Shown here piece after piece: positions 1-7,702 of a stretch of DNA of 43,309 nt. The notes below the pieces were generated by a model. It was not told the DNA's origin, made no database searches, and saw nothing but the letters and a program-made list of their open reading frames with translations. The first letter of the stretch is position 1; each line of letters begins with the position of its first letter. The translations under genes were made by a program, and so were the position numbers. Source of the DNA: an uncultured Bacteroidales bacterium (GTDB lineage: Bacteria > Bacteroidota > Bacteroidia > Bacteroidales > UBA932); contig CAJOHV010000007.1 in NCBI GenBank assembly GCA_905234485.1, positions 1 to 43,309 on the forward strand, read 5' to 3'.

Positions 1-1092
1 GATGCTGGCAAGGTGCAGGATTTCCGCCTCGGAAAGCATGACGAGTTGCTTCTCCGCAATCTCCTGAAGTTCTTCGTCGGAATAGCCGGTGTGCTCGGCG
101 CTCACCACGAACGATGCGCGGCGAAGTCCGGGGAACACGTCCTTCTTGATGTCTTCGTAGATGAAGGAGAGGTTCTTGATCTCAGCCTCGCGCACTTCTG
201 GATCAGAGTACATGGAGAGAACCCTCAGGATGAGGTCCTTGTCCTCGATGTCGGAATTCGCCATGGCCTCTTTGAAACCTTCCCAGTCCTGGCCCACGCT
301 GCTGACCTTGATGGAGTCGGACAGACCGCCGGACATCCTGGTCCAGGTCTTCTCGGCCGCCTTGGCCCTGTCGTCGGAGAGTTTGTCGTTGAGGTCCACG
401 CCGCCCTCGGGGGAAGCGTAAGCCACGATCTCGGCGCTGGTCACATTGTAGCGCGGGTCGTTCTCGAGTTCGCGAAGATATGACTTGTAAACTTCGAGGG
501 CGCTCTTGTTCTGCGTGTTGTTCTTCACGTCGGAAGAGTTCACGTCGAAGAGGATGCTGGTCTCGGTGGTGTAATTCGAGATACGCTCGAAGCCGTCCGG
601 TTTCGGGGCGTATTCGCCGCTGAGATCAGCGAGCCTGTAAGTGGCGATACATCCGTCGGCCACTTTGATGGTGGGGAGGGTGACATCTTTGCCGCCTATC
701 ATCAGTTTGCACTGGAGTTCGAGCACGCACTGCTCCATGCCGTTGACGAAATCGAACGAGACGTTCTGCGTGTGCTTGCCGCCCTTGAGGGGAATAACCC
801 TATAGTTTGCCTTGATCTGCTCTCCCTGGTAGATGTATGCGGGGCCGGTGCGTTTTCCGTCTGCGTAGACGATCACCGGGGTGGTGACCATCATGGCGTT
901 GGTTTTAAGGTAACCGGCGGGGAAGTTGAGGGTAATCGCCGCGTCCACCTTGCCGCCCACCACCTCGAGGATGTGGGGCTCGCAGGTCACGCTGAACTCG
1001 CCGCCTTCGTTGCTGACCGGCTTCTGTGATGCGCAGGCAACAGCCGCCAGAGCGACCACCGCTGCGAAGAGTATCTTGCTTGCTTTCATCAT
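1..1092 (-). CDS. OmpA-like outer-membrane lipoprotein, 3' end cut by window edge
   Basis: Translating the minus strand from the ATG at 1092 gives an open frame of about 364 codons that runs off position 1. The N-terminus is a lipoprotein signal (basic MMKASK, hydrophobic stretch, lipobox AVAC with Cys near residue 20). The C-terminal half has an OmpA-like pattern: SILFDVNSSDVKN, then a block ending SAEIVAYASPEGG followed by LNDKLSDDRAKA. This matches the peptidoglycan-binding fold (strand, G-rich turn, N-x-x-L-S-x-x-R-A). An alternative ATG lies one codon downstream at 1089. It is divergent from the sigma-54 regulator, with a promoter-like TATCTTTG at 1110-1117. The likely role is an envelope protein anchoring outer membrane to cell wall. 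The OmpA-like call is by motif; the N-terminal half is unrecognised. Confidence 0.7.
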   Translation of the reverse strand, partial: MMKASKILFAAVVALAAVACASQKPVSNEGGEFSVTCEPHILEVVGGKVDAAITLNFPAGYLKTNAMMVTTPVIVYADGKRTGPAYIYQGEQIKANYRVIPLKGGKHTQNVSFDFVNGMEQCVLELQCKLMIGGKDVTLPTIKVADGCIATYRLADLSGEYAPKPDGFERISNYTTETSILFDVNSSDVKNNTQNKSALEVYKSYLRELENDPRYNVTSAEIVAYASPEGGVDLNDKLSDDRAKAAEKTWTRMSGGLSDSIKVSSVGQDWEGFKEAMANSDIEDKDLILRVLSMYSDPEVREAEIKNLSFIYEDIKKDVFPGLRRASFVVSAEHTGYSDEELQEIAEKQLVMLSEAEILHLASI

Positions 1093-1109
1093 ATATATTT
1101 ATTGTGCGA

Positions 1110-1117
1110 CAAAGATA
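1110..1117 (-). promoter_or_regulatory. Bacteroidota -7 box for the OmpA-like gene
   Basis: The minus strand reads TATCTTTG, an exact match to the Bacteroidota -7 consensus TAnnTTTG, 18 bases before the ATG at 1092. No clear -33 TTTG was seen at the expected spacing. Confidence 0.5.
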
Positions 1118-1129
1118 AATATTTTTAAG

Positions 1130-1137
1130 TAACTTTG
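1130..1137 (+). promoter_or_regulatory. Bacteroidota -7 box for the sigma-54 regulator operon
   Basis: TAACTTTG matches TAnnTTTG exactly and lies 14 bases before the ATG at 1152. It forms a divergent promoter pair with the minus-strand box at 1110-1117. The -33 element is not evident. Confidence 0.5.
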
Positions 1138-1151
1138 CGGACTACGATCCA

Positions 1152-2339
1152 ATGGATACCCAGGAATTACAAAGAATAAAGAACAGGTACGACATCATAG
1201 GCAATGATGCCGCGCTGAACCTCGCAATCGAGATGGCCTGCGTCGTCGCCCCGAGCGACCTCGCCGTGCTCATCACGGGTGAAAACGGTTCTGGTAAGGA
1301 TATCATTCCGCGCATCATACGCGACGGAAGCCGCCGCCGCACCGCTCCGTTCCTGGCGGTCAACTGCGGCGCGATTCCCGTGGGCACCATCAACGCCGAA
1401 CTCTTCGGACACGAAAAGGGTTCGTTCACGGGCGCGGTCGCGACCCGCAAGGGCTATTTCGAAGAGGCGGACGGCGGAACGCTGTTCCTCGACGAAATAG
1501 GCGAACTGCCGCGCGAGACGCAGGCTATGCTGCTGCGCGTGCTGCAGGACGGAGAGTATATGAAGGTGGGCTCCAGCAAGGTGGAGAAAGCCAATGTGAG
1601 GATAATCGCGGCAACCAACATCAACCTGCTTCACGCTGTGGAGACCGGCAAGTTCCGCGAGGATCTCTATTACCGTCTGAACGCATTCCAGATCAATATG
1701 CCGTCGCTTCGCGAGCGCAAGGACGACATTTATCTGCTGTTCAGGAAGTTCACTTCGGACTTCTCCGAGAGTTCGCGCCTTTGCAAGATTTCCCTCACGC
1801 ATGAGGCGATCTCGGTGCTGAAAAACTACCGTTGGCCGGGCAATGTCCGCCAACTCAAGAACTTCACCGAGGCGCTGACCGTGATGGAGTCCAAGCCCAT
1901 CACGCCGGGCGCTGACCGCATCGAACTGGATGCTCCCGCGCTGCTCAGGCATATGCCTGCAGAAGCCGAGCAGGTGCTGCCCGCCGTGGCCGGAGAAGCC
2001 CCAGGCGGAAGTCGTATGGGCGACGACGACATGCGCGCGATCGTGAAGGCGATCCTGGACCTCAAGCAGGAGGTAGACCGCCTGAAGAAGATCGTGGAGT
2101 CGCAGCACGCTGTGGGCGCTCCCGCCGTGGCCGCGTCAGCGGAAGATGAGGCCGAATGGCAGGAAAGCCAGCCGGATGAGCCCGCCGCCCCCGCAGTGAA
2201 GTCCATCAGGCAGAGCAACGCCGAACTTTACGAGAACACTCTCGCCAAATACGACGGAAAAGTGAAACTCGCAGCCGCCGAACTGGGTGTGTCCGAAAGG
2301 ACCATCTACCGTTGGCTCGCCAAGCAGAATAAGCAATGA
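1152..2339 (+). CDS. Sigma-54-interacting AAA+ transcriptional regulator, Fis-type HTH
   Basis: The 395-residue protein begins directly with the AAA+ sigma-54 activation domain. Walker A is GENGSGKD (about residues 43-50), the sigma-54 contact loop is GSFTGA (about 94-99), and Walker B is GGTLFLDEIGEL. The C-terminus ends in a Fis-type helix-turn-helix (AAAELGVSERTIYRWLAKQ). No receiver or other N-terminal sensor domain is present, so control would have to come from expression or a partner. It heads a run with lptE, a small conserved gene and secG, an order I recognise from other Bacteroidales. Its stop overlaps the lptE start by four bases (ATGA), implying translational coupling. Walker A has Asn-Gly in place of the usual Thr-Gly, and its target promoters are unknown. 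Confidence 0.92.
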   Translation: MDTQELQRIKNRYDIIGNDAALNLAIEMACVVAPSDLAVLITGENGSGKDIIPRIIRDGSRRRTAPFLAVNCGAIPVGTINAELFGHEKGSFTGAVATRKGYFEEADGGTLFLDEIGELPRETQAMLLRVLQDGEYMKVGSSKVEKANVRIIAATNINLLHAVETGKFREDLYYRLNAFQINMPSLRERKDDIYLLFRKFTSDFSESSRLCKISLTHEAISVLKNYRWPGNVRQLKNFTEALTVMESKPITPGADRIELDAPALLRHMPAEAEQVLPAVAGEAPGGSRMGDDDMRAIVKAILDLKQEVDRLKKIVESQHAVGAPAVAASAEDEAEWQESQPDEPAAPAVKSIRQSNAELYENTLAKYDGKVKLAAAELGVSERTIYRWLAKQNKQ

Positions 2340-2845
2340 TGAAGGCCGTCCGCATACTCTTTTTGGGCCTCGCCGCGCTTGCGGTGAGCGCGTGCGGCAT
2401 ATATTCTTTCTCCGGCACCTCCATCAAGCCGGATGTGAAGACCATCACCATCAATTACGTGGAGTACAAGGCGATGAAGGTGAATCCTTCGCTGAGCAAC
2501 GACCTCACTGAAGCCATCCGCAACCAGTTCCGCCGTATGACGAATCTGGAGCAGGTGGAGTTGGACGGGGACCTCGAGATCACCGGTCAGGTGACCGGCT
2601 ACGACGTCCGGGCTTCTTCCGTGACCGCGGGCGATGTGGCGGCGATGAACCGTCTGACCGTCACCGTGAAGGTGGATTTCACCAACAGGAAGTACCCCGA
2701 AGAGGATTTCACCGGCAAGAGTTTCTCGGCCTATGCGGACTACGAATCCACCACATCCCTTGATGCGGTCGAGTCCACCCTCTGCGCCGAAATAGTGGAC
2801 AAAATAGTTGAGGACATATTCAACGCAACAGTCGCCCAATGGTAA
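2336..2845 (+). CDS. lptE: LptE-family LPS-assembly lipoprotein
   Basis: The 169-residue protein has a lipoprotein signal with lipobox VSAC, followed by GIYSFSGTSI, the hallmark start of mature Bacteroidota LptE. LptE plugs the LptD barrel in the outer membrane and helps insert lipopolysaccharide. The body carries the family's predicted strand-helix pattern, including a middle segment ITGQVTGYDVRA. The start at 2336 uses the upstream of two adjacent ATGs and overlaps the preceding stop by four bases; the second ATG, at 2339, is an alternative. The last codons overlap the start of the next gene. The position between the sigma-54 regulator and secG supports the call. Confidence 0.88.
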   Translation: MMKAVRILFLGLAALAVSACGIYSFSGTSIKPDVKTITINYVEYKAMKVNPSLSNDLTEAIRNQFRRMTNLEQVELDGDLEITGQVTGYDVRASSVTAGDVAAMNRLTVTVKVDFTNRKYPEEDFTGKSFSAYADYESTTSLDAVESTLCAEIVDKIVEDIFNATVAQW

Positions 2846-3426
2846 AAAAGAAGAAACTCATAGACCTTAAGACCCTGAATCTCGAAGAGTTGAACGGCGT
2901 GGTGAGCATTTACCCGTGGTTCGCGCTCGCGAGGGCCGAGTTGTGCCGCCGTATGGCAGCGCTCGGCGAGGGCGCCTGGTCGGACGAAAAGTTCGCCGAG
3001 CAGGCCCTCTACATGGGCTCGCGCCGCCTGATCTTCGACCTCATGGAGCAGGCGAAGGCGAAGGGAAAAGAAGCGCCGGTGGGCGAACTGATCGAGGGCT
3101 ACTTCGCTCCGGGCGCCAAGCGTCGGGAGGGCCGTCAGATCTTCGTCGTGGGCGGGGACTATTTCTCGGCCGAGCAGTACGAGGGCGTGCGCCTCGAGCA
3201 GGACAACATTTTCTCGTCGTTCGCCGGGCAGCCGCTTGAGGACGGCGCTACCAGCGCGGAGGCAGTTGAGGAGTTCACTGATTTCTGTACGGAGTCGCTG
3301 GCGAAAGTCTATCTGGACCAAGGCTACAAAGACAAAGCGAAAGAGATATATTCGAAACTAAGTTTGCGATATCCGGAAAAAAGTGTTTACTTTGCAGCCC
3401 TTATTGAAAAAATAGATCAAAATTAA
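2839..3426 (+). CDS. Conserved Bacteroidales protein of unknown function (lptE-secG interval)
   Basis: The 195-residue protein has no signal peptide and starts with a very basic tip (MVKKKKL). The N-terminal segment LEELNGVVSIYPWFALARAELC resembles the small conserved proteins usually annotated as hypothetical or TPR-like at this position in Bacteroidales genomes. The C-terminal segment (SLAKVYLDQGYKDKAKEIYSK) looks like one tetratricopeptide helix pair. It overlaps the end of lptE by seven bases and is followed one base later by secG, so it is probably cotranscribed with both. A role in protein or LPS export would be guilt by association only. Confidence 0.75.
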   Translation: MVKKKKLIDLKTLNLEELNGVVSIYPWFALARAELCRRMAALGEGAWSDEKFAEQALYMGSRRLIFDLMEQAKAKGKEAPVGELIEGYFAPGAKRREGRQIFVVGGDYFSAEQYEGVRLEQDNIFSSFAGQPLEDGATSAEAVEEFTDFCTESLAKVYLDQGYKDKAKEIYSKLSLRYPEKSVYFAALIEKIDQN

Positions 3427-3427
3427 T

Positions 3428-3757
3428 ATGAACGCATTATTCACAACATTGGTGGTGCTCATCGTTATCGCAGCTATCCTTCTGGTGCTCGTAGTGTTGC
3501 TCCAGAACGGTAAGGGCGAGGGCCTCGCCAGCAACTTCACCGCCGGAAACCAGACTTTCGGTGTCCGCCAGACAGCAGACCTCCTCGAGAAGATCACCTG
3601 GGGTCTCGTAGCATTTATCGCAGTCGTCAGCATCATCGCTTCGTTCGGAACGAAGTCGCAGAGCACGACGGTCGACATCACCGACCAGATCGAAAACGTG
3701 GCCGACGAGCCCGCTTTCCCCGCTACCCCCATCCAGGCCAACCCGGACGAGGAGTAA
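3428..3757 (+). CDS. secG: Preprotein translocase subunit SecG
   Basis: The 109-residue protein has the SecG layout: a first membrane helix (LFTTLVVLIVIAAILLVLVVL), a short cytoplasmic loop with LLQNGKGEGLAS, and a second helix (ITWGLVAFIAVVSIIAS). SecG is an accessory membrane subunit of the SecYEG channel. The C-terminal tail is acidic and Pro-rich, as often in Bacteroidota SecG. It is last in its operon and is followed by a strong shared terminator at 3777-3813. Confidence 0.92.
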   Translation: MNALFTTLVVLIVIAAILLVLVVLLQNGKGEGLASNFTAGNQTFGVRQTADLLEKITWGLVAFIAVVSIIASFGTKSQSTTVDITDQIENVADEPAFPATPIQANPDEE

Positions 3758-3776
3758 TTAAGTCTTTAGCGGAAAA

Positions 3777-3813
3777 AATCAGGGGCTGCTCATCGAGCGG
3801 CCCCTGATTTTAT
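3777..3813. terminator. Bidirectional intrinsic terminator between secG and clpB
   Basis: A 14-base arm at 3777-3790 (AATCAGGGGC then TGCT) pairs with 3796-3809 around a CATCG loop, with one G-U wobble. A T-run follows on the plus strand and A-rich sequence precedes it, so it can serve both convergent genes. The clpB stop codon (3810-3812) lies at its edge. Confidence 0.88.
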
Positions 3814-5861
3814 TTATTTCGAATCACCGTGTGACCATCGGCGAAGTCGACTTCGATGGCGGCGTCTTTGCGGATACGGCCGTCGAGGATCTCCACGGCG
3901 AGTTGGTTCACGAGTTCACGCTGAATGAGACGCTTCACGGGACGGGCGCCGAAGTCGGGATCGTAGCCGCTGCGGACCATTTCGTCCTCGAAGGCCTTGG
4001 TGTAGGTCAGCGTGACGTTCTCCTCTTCGAGTTTCTTCTGAAGGATACGCATCTGGATTCCGACTATTTCGCGAATGTTTTCCGGAGTCAGAGGATGGAA
4101 TACGATGGTCTCGTCGATACGGTTCAGGAACTCCGGACGCATCCTCAGACGCAGTTCCTCTTCGCGAAGGTTCGAAGTCATAATGATAACCGTGTTCTTG
4201 AAGTCCACGGTGCGGCCCTTGTTGTCGGTCAGACGGCCGTCGTCCAGCACCTGCAGAAGGATGTTGAACACATCGGGATGCGCCTTTTCGATCTCGTCCA
4301 GCAGCACGACCGAATAGGGTTTGCGCCGCACGGCTTCGGTGAGCTGACCGCCTTCGTCATAGCCCACGTATCCCGGAGGCGCGCCGACCAGACGGCTGAC
4401 CGTGTGCGACTCCTGATACTCGGACATGTCGATACGCGTCATCATGGACTCGTCGTTGAAGAGGAACTCGGACAGCGCTTTCGCGAGTTCGGTTTTGCCC
4501 ACGCCGGTCGTGCCCAGGAAGAGGAACGATCCGAGCGGACGGTGCTCGTTGGAAAGGCCGGCCCTGCTGCGGCGCACGGCGTCGGAAACCGCCTTGATGG
4601 CTTCGTCCTGGCCCACGACGCGCGAGTGCAGCGCCGTCTCCATGTTCAGCAACTTCTCCTTCTCGCTCTGAAGCATACGGCTGACGGGGATGCCGGTCCA
4701 GCGGGCCACGATCTCCGCGATGTCCTCGGGGGTGACGGCCTCAGTGATGATCGGATCCTTGATCTCGGCCTGCTTTGCGAGCAGCGTATCTATCTTCTTC
4801 TGCGCCTCGGCGATCTTGCCATAGCGCAGCTCGGCGACCTTGCCATAATTGCCCTCGCGCTCGGCGACATCGGCCTGATGCCTATAGTCTTCGAGTTGCT
4901 GGCGGGCGGTCTGGATATCGTTCAGGATGCCCTTCTCCTCGTTCCAGCGCTTACCGAGTTCGGCGCGCTTTGCCTGTTTTTCGGCAAGTTCGGTGTCGAT
5001 CTTCTGGCTCTTGAGCGAGGTGCCTTCGCGCTTGACCGCCTCCTTCTCGATTTCCAATTGACGGATGGCGCTGTCTAGTTCGGCGATGGGCTCCGGCACC
5101 GAATTCATTTCCAGACGCAGTTTGGCGGCGGCCTCATCGATAAGGTCGATGGCCTTGTCCGGCAGGAAACGGGAAGTGATGTACCTATGGCTGAGGTTCA
5201 CGGCGGCGATGAGGGCGTCGTCCTCGATGCGTACGTGGTGATGGTTCTCATAGCGGTCCTTCAGACCACGCATAATCGCTATGGACTCGGCGGGCGAAGG
5301 TTCGTCCACCATCACTTTCTGGAAACGACGCTCGAGAGCCTTGTCCTGTTCGAAGTACTTCTGGTATTCATCGAGGGTTGTCGAGCCTATGGTCCTGAGT
5401 TCGCCGCGGGCCAGGGCGGGCTTGAGGATGTTCGAAGCGTCCATCGCGCCCGTCGAGCGGCCCGCGCCCACGAGCGTGTGGATCTCATCGATGAATAGTA
5501 TCACCTTTCCCTCGCTGTCCACAACCTCTTTCACCACGCCTTTCAGACGCTCTTCGAATTCACCCTGATACTTCGCGCCTGCAATCAGAGCGCCCATATC
5601 GAGGGCCCAGATTTTCCTGTCTTTCAGGGTTTCCGGCACCTGGCCGTTGATTATCTTCTGGGCAATGCCCTCGGAAATAGCAGTTTTACCCACGCCTGGT
5701 TCGCCGACGAGGATAGGGTTGTTCTTGGTCCTTCGCGACAGAATCTGCAGGACCCTTCGTATTTCGTCATCACGCCCGATCACCGGATCGAGTTTTCCCT
5801 GCGCGGCTTTCTCGCACAGGTCGATGGCATATTTACTCAGAAATTCATATTTGTTCTCCAT
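3810..5861 (-). CDS. clpB: ClpB-type AAA+ disaggregase lacking the N-domain
   Basis: The 683-residue protein is a Hsp100 disaggregase, which pulls polypeptides out of aggregates with DnaK. It has NBD1 (Walker A GEPGVGKT about 53-60; Walker [10 protein letters not shown] about 119-127), the coiled-coil middle domain typical of ClpB (roughly 265-380), and NBD2 (GTTGVGKTE about 449; [13 protein letters not shown]). Usual ClpB is near 860 residues. Here the whole N-domain is missing: the protein starts at [14 protein letters not shown], which matches the linker just before NBD1, and an in-frame stop lies only about 25 codons upstream. A second loss of about 20 residues lies between TSNL and [10 protein letters not shown], just after sensor 1 of NBD2. 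A palindrome upstream (5959-5971) may be a heat-shock operator. The family is certain; whether both losses leave it active is not. Confidence 0.93.
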   Translation of the reverse strand: MENKYEFLSKYAIDLCEKAAQGKLDPVIGRDDEIRRVLQILSRRTKNNPILVGEPGVGKTAISEGIAQKIINGQVPETLKDRKIWALDMGALIAGAKYQGEFEERLKGVVKEVVDSEGKVILFIDEIHTLVGAGRSTGAMDASNILKPALARGELRTIGSTTLDEYQKYFEQDKALERRFQKVMVDEPSPAESIAIMRGLKDRYENHHHVRIEDDALIAAVNLSHRYITSRFLPDKAIDLIDEAAAKLRLEMNSVPEPIAELDSAIRQLEIEKEAVKREGTSLKSQKIDTELAEKQAKRAELGKRWNEEKGILNDIQTARQQLEDYRHQADVAEREGNYGKVAELRYGKIAEAQKKIDTLLAKQAEIKDPIITEAVTPEDIAEIVARWTGIPVSRMLQSEKEKLLNMETALHSRVVGQDEAIKAVSDAVRRSRAGLSNEHRPLGSFLFLGTTGVGKTELAKALSEFLFNDESMMTRIDMSEYQESHTVSRLVGAPPGYVGYDEGGQLTEAVRRKPYSVVLLDEIEKAHPDVFNILLQVLDDGRLTDNKGRTVDFKNTVIIMTSNLREEELRLRMRPEFLNRIDETIVFHPLTPENIREIVGIQMRILQKKLEEENVTLTYTKAFEDEMVRSGYDPDFGARPVKRLIQRELVNQLAVEILDGRIRKDAAIEVDFADGHTVIRNK

Positions 5862-5958
5862 AGCATTCTTCGTCCGCGGTTCTGAATACTTCCAGCCTTT
5901 TTCTTTTGCCGGTTCCGTCCCCCGCGGGCATTAATCGGAAGGTCAAAATATGTTCCAC

Positions 5959-5971
5959 TGACAAAATGTCA
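5959..5971. promoter_or_regulatory. Perfect palindrome upstream of clpB (candidate operator)
   Basis: TGACA-AAA-TGTCA, a perfect 5-bp inverted repeat, lies about 100 bases upstream of the clpB start. It does not match CIRCE. A role in heat-shock control is inference from position. Confidence 0.35.
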
Positions 5972-6011
5972 CAAGTTCGCGGTCAGCAGTTGCCCCTGGC
6001 GGAACTCCAGT

Positions 6012-6142
6012 CGCTTCGCTCCTTCCGGCCCCTTCCATCGTATCCTGCATCCCGCTTCGCTCCTTCCGGCCCCTTCCATCGTATCCTGCGTCCCGCTTCG
6101 CTCCTTCCGGCCCCTTCCATCGTATCCTGCGTCCCGCTTCGC
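6012..6142. repeat. Tandem repeat, 41-bp unit, three copies plus a partial
   Basis: A unit beginning CGCTTCGCTCCTTCCGGCCC recurs at 6012, 6053 and 6094, with a partial fourth at 6135. The copies are nearly identical (about one base differs). The period of 41 is not a multiple of three and no convincing gene crosses it, so it is non-coding intergenic repeat DNA between clpB and an IS remnant. Confidence 0.85.
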
Positions 6143-6183
6143 GGAACTTGTCTCCGACGGACGCCTACCCCCTGCCCGTGATG

Positions 6184-6326
6184 TGCACCCCAAAAGTTGG
6201 ACGGTTAATAATAGATATTTACATGTTCTGAGTTCGGTATTGCACCGGACTCAGTCCGTTTAACCGTAGTTTTATTCGCTTGTTGTTATAGTAGTCGACA
6301 TACTCACGGAGAGCCGAATTGTCTGT
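6184..6326 (-). mobile_element. IS3-family insertion sequence remnant, one end only
   Basis: The terminal sequence TGCACCCCAAAAGTTGGAC (6184-6202) resembles IS3-family ends, which start with TG. It sits just beyond the stop codon of a transposase C-terminus. The rest of the element is missing and the inner edge abuts a MITE-like repeat at 6328. Confidence 0.7.
6219..6326 (-). pseudogene. C-terminal fragment of IS3-family transposase OrfB
   Basis: The minus strand encodes about 35 codons including EYVDYYNNKRIKLRLNGLSP and ending in TQNM and a TAA at 6219-6221. This is the characteristic tail of the IS3-family integrase (rve) protein. The DDE catalytic residues and everything upstream are gone, so it cannot be functional. 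Confidence 0.8.
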
Positions 6327-6327
6327 T

Positions 6328-6469
6328 CGCGGAGGTGCCACACGCTTGAACCTTTTAGAGATGGTTCAGAGATGGGTCGGTGTGTGGCTGGGGGCAATTT
6401 TGCTCGCAGCCACACGGGGAGAGCCCTCAGAGTGGTTTGTGGCGGGGGTGAATGTGTGGCACCTCTGCG
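6328..6469. repeat. MITE-like element, copy 1 (142 bp, terminal and central inverted repeats)
   Basis: The ends are inverted repeats CGCGGAGGTGCCACAC (6328-6343) and its near-complement (6454-6469, one mismatch). A central hairpin at 6382-6415 has arms GTGTGGCT/AGCCACAC around a GGGGGCAATTTTGC core. A second copy with perfect 19-bp ends lies at 41012-41159, and the central core is almost unchanged between copies while the arms between differ. It sits directly between the transposase fragment and the comF stop codon. Confidence 0.82.
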
Positions 6470-6480
6470 GAAAGTATGAT

Positions 6481-7698
6481 TTATCCAGCGAAGGAGAGGG
6501 TGGCGAGGGAGATACGGACGTCGGGGCCGAAAACTTTGCGAAGGGCGTTGTGGCATTCAGTTAGGGTCGACCCGGTGGTGAACACATCGTCCACCAGCAA
6601 TATGTGTTGGATGGTCCGCTCGACTCCGTTTGCTTTGTTCTGCTGATTGTCTCCGTTGGATTGGCCCTCCGTCCCCCCAGATCGTGCATACCCTGCCGAT
6701 AATGAACGGGGGTATGTGCATTTTGGGCCTTTTTTGCACATACCCTCACCAGAATCACTTAGGGTATGCACGCGGCGCGCGGTCAGTTCATTTTGAGGGG
6801 GATTATTCGGGCGCGTTTCCTTCAAGATTTTCTTGACGGCGGATTTACGCACGGTGAAGGCGCCGGAGACGTTGCGGGTTTTTTCTTCGAGGGTTTTGCG
6901 GGTTTGAGTGCTGGTGCGACGGACGCGGCGAAGGAGGCGCGGGGCGAGAGCGACCTCGCGAAGAGCAAACCCGGAGAGGGAGTCTCCGTCCCGATGAGCA
7001 GGACCGGGGATGCCGGGACAAGCGGGGGCGCTCTCGGGACAGTTGGAGCCGGGACAAGCAGTGTCGCTCTCGGGACCTGGGGCGGAGAGTTCGCGGGCGA
7101 TGGCGCGCGCGAGGATCTCCGCCTGGTTGTAGCCGCGCCTCAGGTGCCGCGTCCAGTGGAGCGGGACGGGGACCACGAGGTCGACGTCGGCGAAAAGCGG
7201 CGAGCTCCGCAGCCGCTTTCCCAGCATCGACCCGAAATACCGTCCCGCCTCGAGGTCGCGGCCGTACTTCAACGCTTGCGGTATGTTCGCGTACCCCGAT
7301 TCGTGCCAGTAGTGCAGCAGCGCCGTTGCTCGTTGGTATGGTTCATAAAGGTCTTCGAGATTTCGTACACCAGAAGCCCCTTTTATGTACGAAACCATCT
7401 CCGAAGGTGATTTGGTACACCAGAAGGGCTTTTTATGTACGAAATTGTCCTTCTCGTGGATTTGGTTCACGAGAGGGGCGTTTGATGAACTAATTCTTTC
7501 ATTGTATTTGTTGGCCATGGGGTTGTGCTCCCAGAACTCGAAGCGGGTGAGGGGGAGGTCCAGGGAACAGGGGAGACAGAGGTGCTTTTCGCGGAGGGTC
7601 AGTTCGCGCCCGCACACAAGACAGACTCTCGGCATCATCAAATCCGACAACGCCGAGAGTGTATCCTTGAAGTTTAGTTTAAGTATTCGGTCGTCCAT
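6481..7698 (-). CDS. comF: ComF-family phosphoribosyltransferase-like protein with repeat-rich insertions
   Basis: All core ComF motifs are present in order: the N-terminal zinc finger (CLVCGRELTLREKHLCLPC), the PVPLHWTRHLRRGYNQAE segment, QTRKTLEEKTRNVSGAF, and the PRPP-binding loop ILLVDDVFTTGSTL near the C-terminus. ComF proteins act in natural-transformation DNA uptake, though the biochemical role is not settled. At 405 residues it is about 170 longer than the usual 230. The extra length falls in three blocks that break up the conserved order: about residues 65-115, about 210-245, and about 285-350. Each overlaps palindromic or direct repeats in the DNA (7361-7490, 7012-7076, 6685-6770). 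The gene stays open throughout. It starts four bases after the stop of the upstream aminopeptidase gene, so the two are cotranscribed. Confidence 0.85.
   Translation of the reverse strand: MDDRILKLNFKDTLSALSDLMMPRVCLVCGRELTLREKHLCLPCSLDLPLTRFEFWEHNPMANKYNERISSSNAPLVNQIHEKDNFVHKKPFWCTKSPSEMVSYIKGASGVRNLEDLYEPYQRATALLHYWHESGYANIPQALKYGRDLEAGRYFGSMLGKRLRSSPLFADVDLVVPVPLHWTRHLRRGYNQAEILARAIARELSAPGPESDTACPGSNCPESAPACPGIPGPAHRDGDSLSGFALREVALAPRLLRRVRRTSTQTRKTLEEKTRNVSGAFTVRKSAVKKILKETRPNNPPQNELTARRVHTLSDSGEGMCKKGPKCTYPRSLSAGYARSGGTEGQSNGDNQQNKANGVERTIQHILLVDDVFTTGSTLTECHNALRKVFGPDVRISLATLSFAG
6685..6770. repeat. Nested palindrome inside comF
   Basis: An outer 10-bp inverted repeat (TGCATACCCT at 6685-6694, complement at 6761-6770) encloses a perfect inner 11-bp hairpin (GGGTATGTGCA at 6710-6720, complement at 6735-6745). 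It lies in the third inserted block of comF, just upstream of the PRPP-loop codons. Confidence 0.8.
7012..7076. repeat. Direct repeat pair inside comF (29-bp unit, 36-bp period)
   Basis: A unit starting GCCGGGACAAGC and ending GCTCTCGGGAC occurs at 7012-7040 and 7048-7076. The 36-bp period keeps frame and encodes a 12-residue repeat rich in Cys, Pro and Gly (CPG motifs) in the second inserted block. Confidence 0.75.
7361..7490. repeat. Three palindromic units at 50-bp period inside comF
   Basis: 34-bp units start at 7361, 7411 and 7461. The first has 9-bp arms TTTCGTACA/TGTACGAAA; the second is near-identical and the third diverged (TTTGGTTCA/TGATGAAC). The 16-bp spacers are not repeated. 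Together they span about 150 bp, the size of the first inserted block of the protein. Confidence 0.75.
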
Positions 7699-7702
7699 TG
7701 TT

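Noticed and set aside
5906..6193. Open frames over the 41-bp tandem repeat, both strands
   Set aside because: They merely reflect the repeat; 41 is not a multiple of three and no motif or plausible start is present.
6319..6646. Plus-strand open frames over the MITE-like element and comF end
   Set aside because: They read through terminal inverted repeats and antisense to comF, with no protein-like pattern.
7361..7490. CRISPR-like array (34-bp repeats, 16-bp spacers)
   Set aside because: Only three units, the last strongly diverged, spacers too short, inside an open comF frame and with no cas genes.
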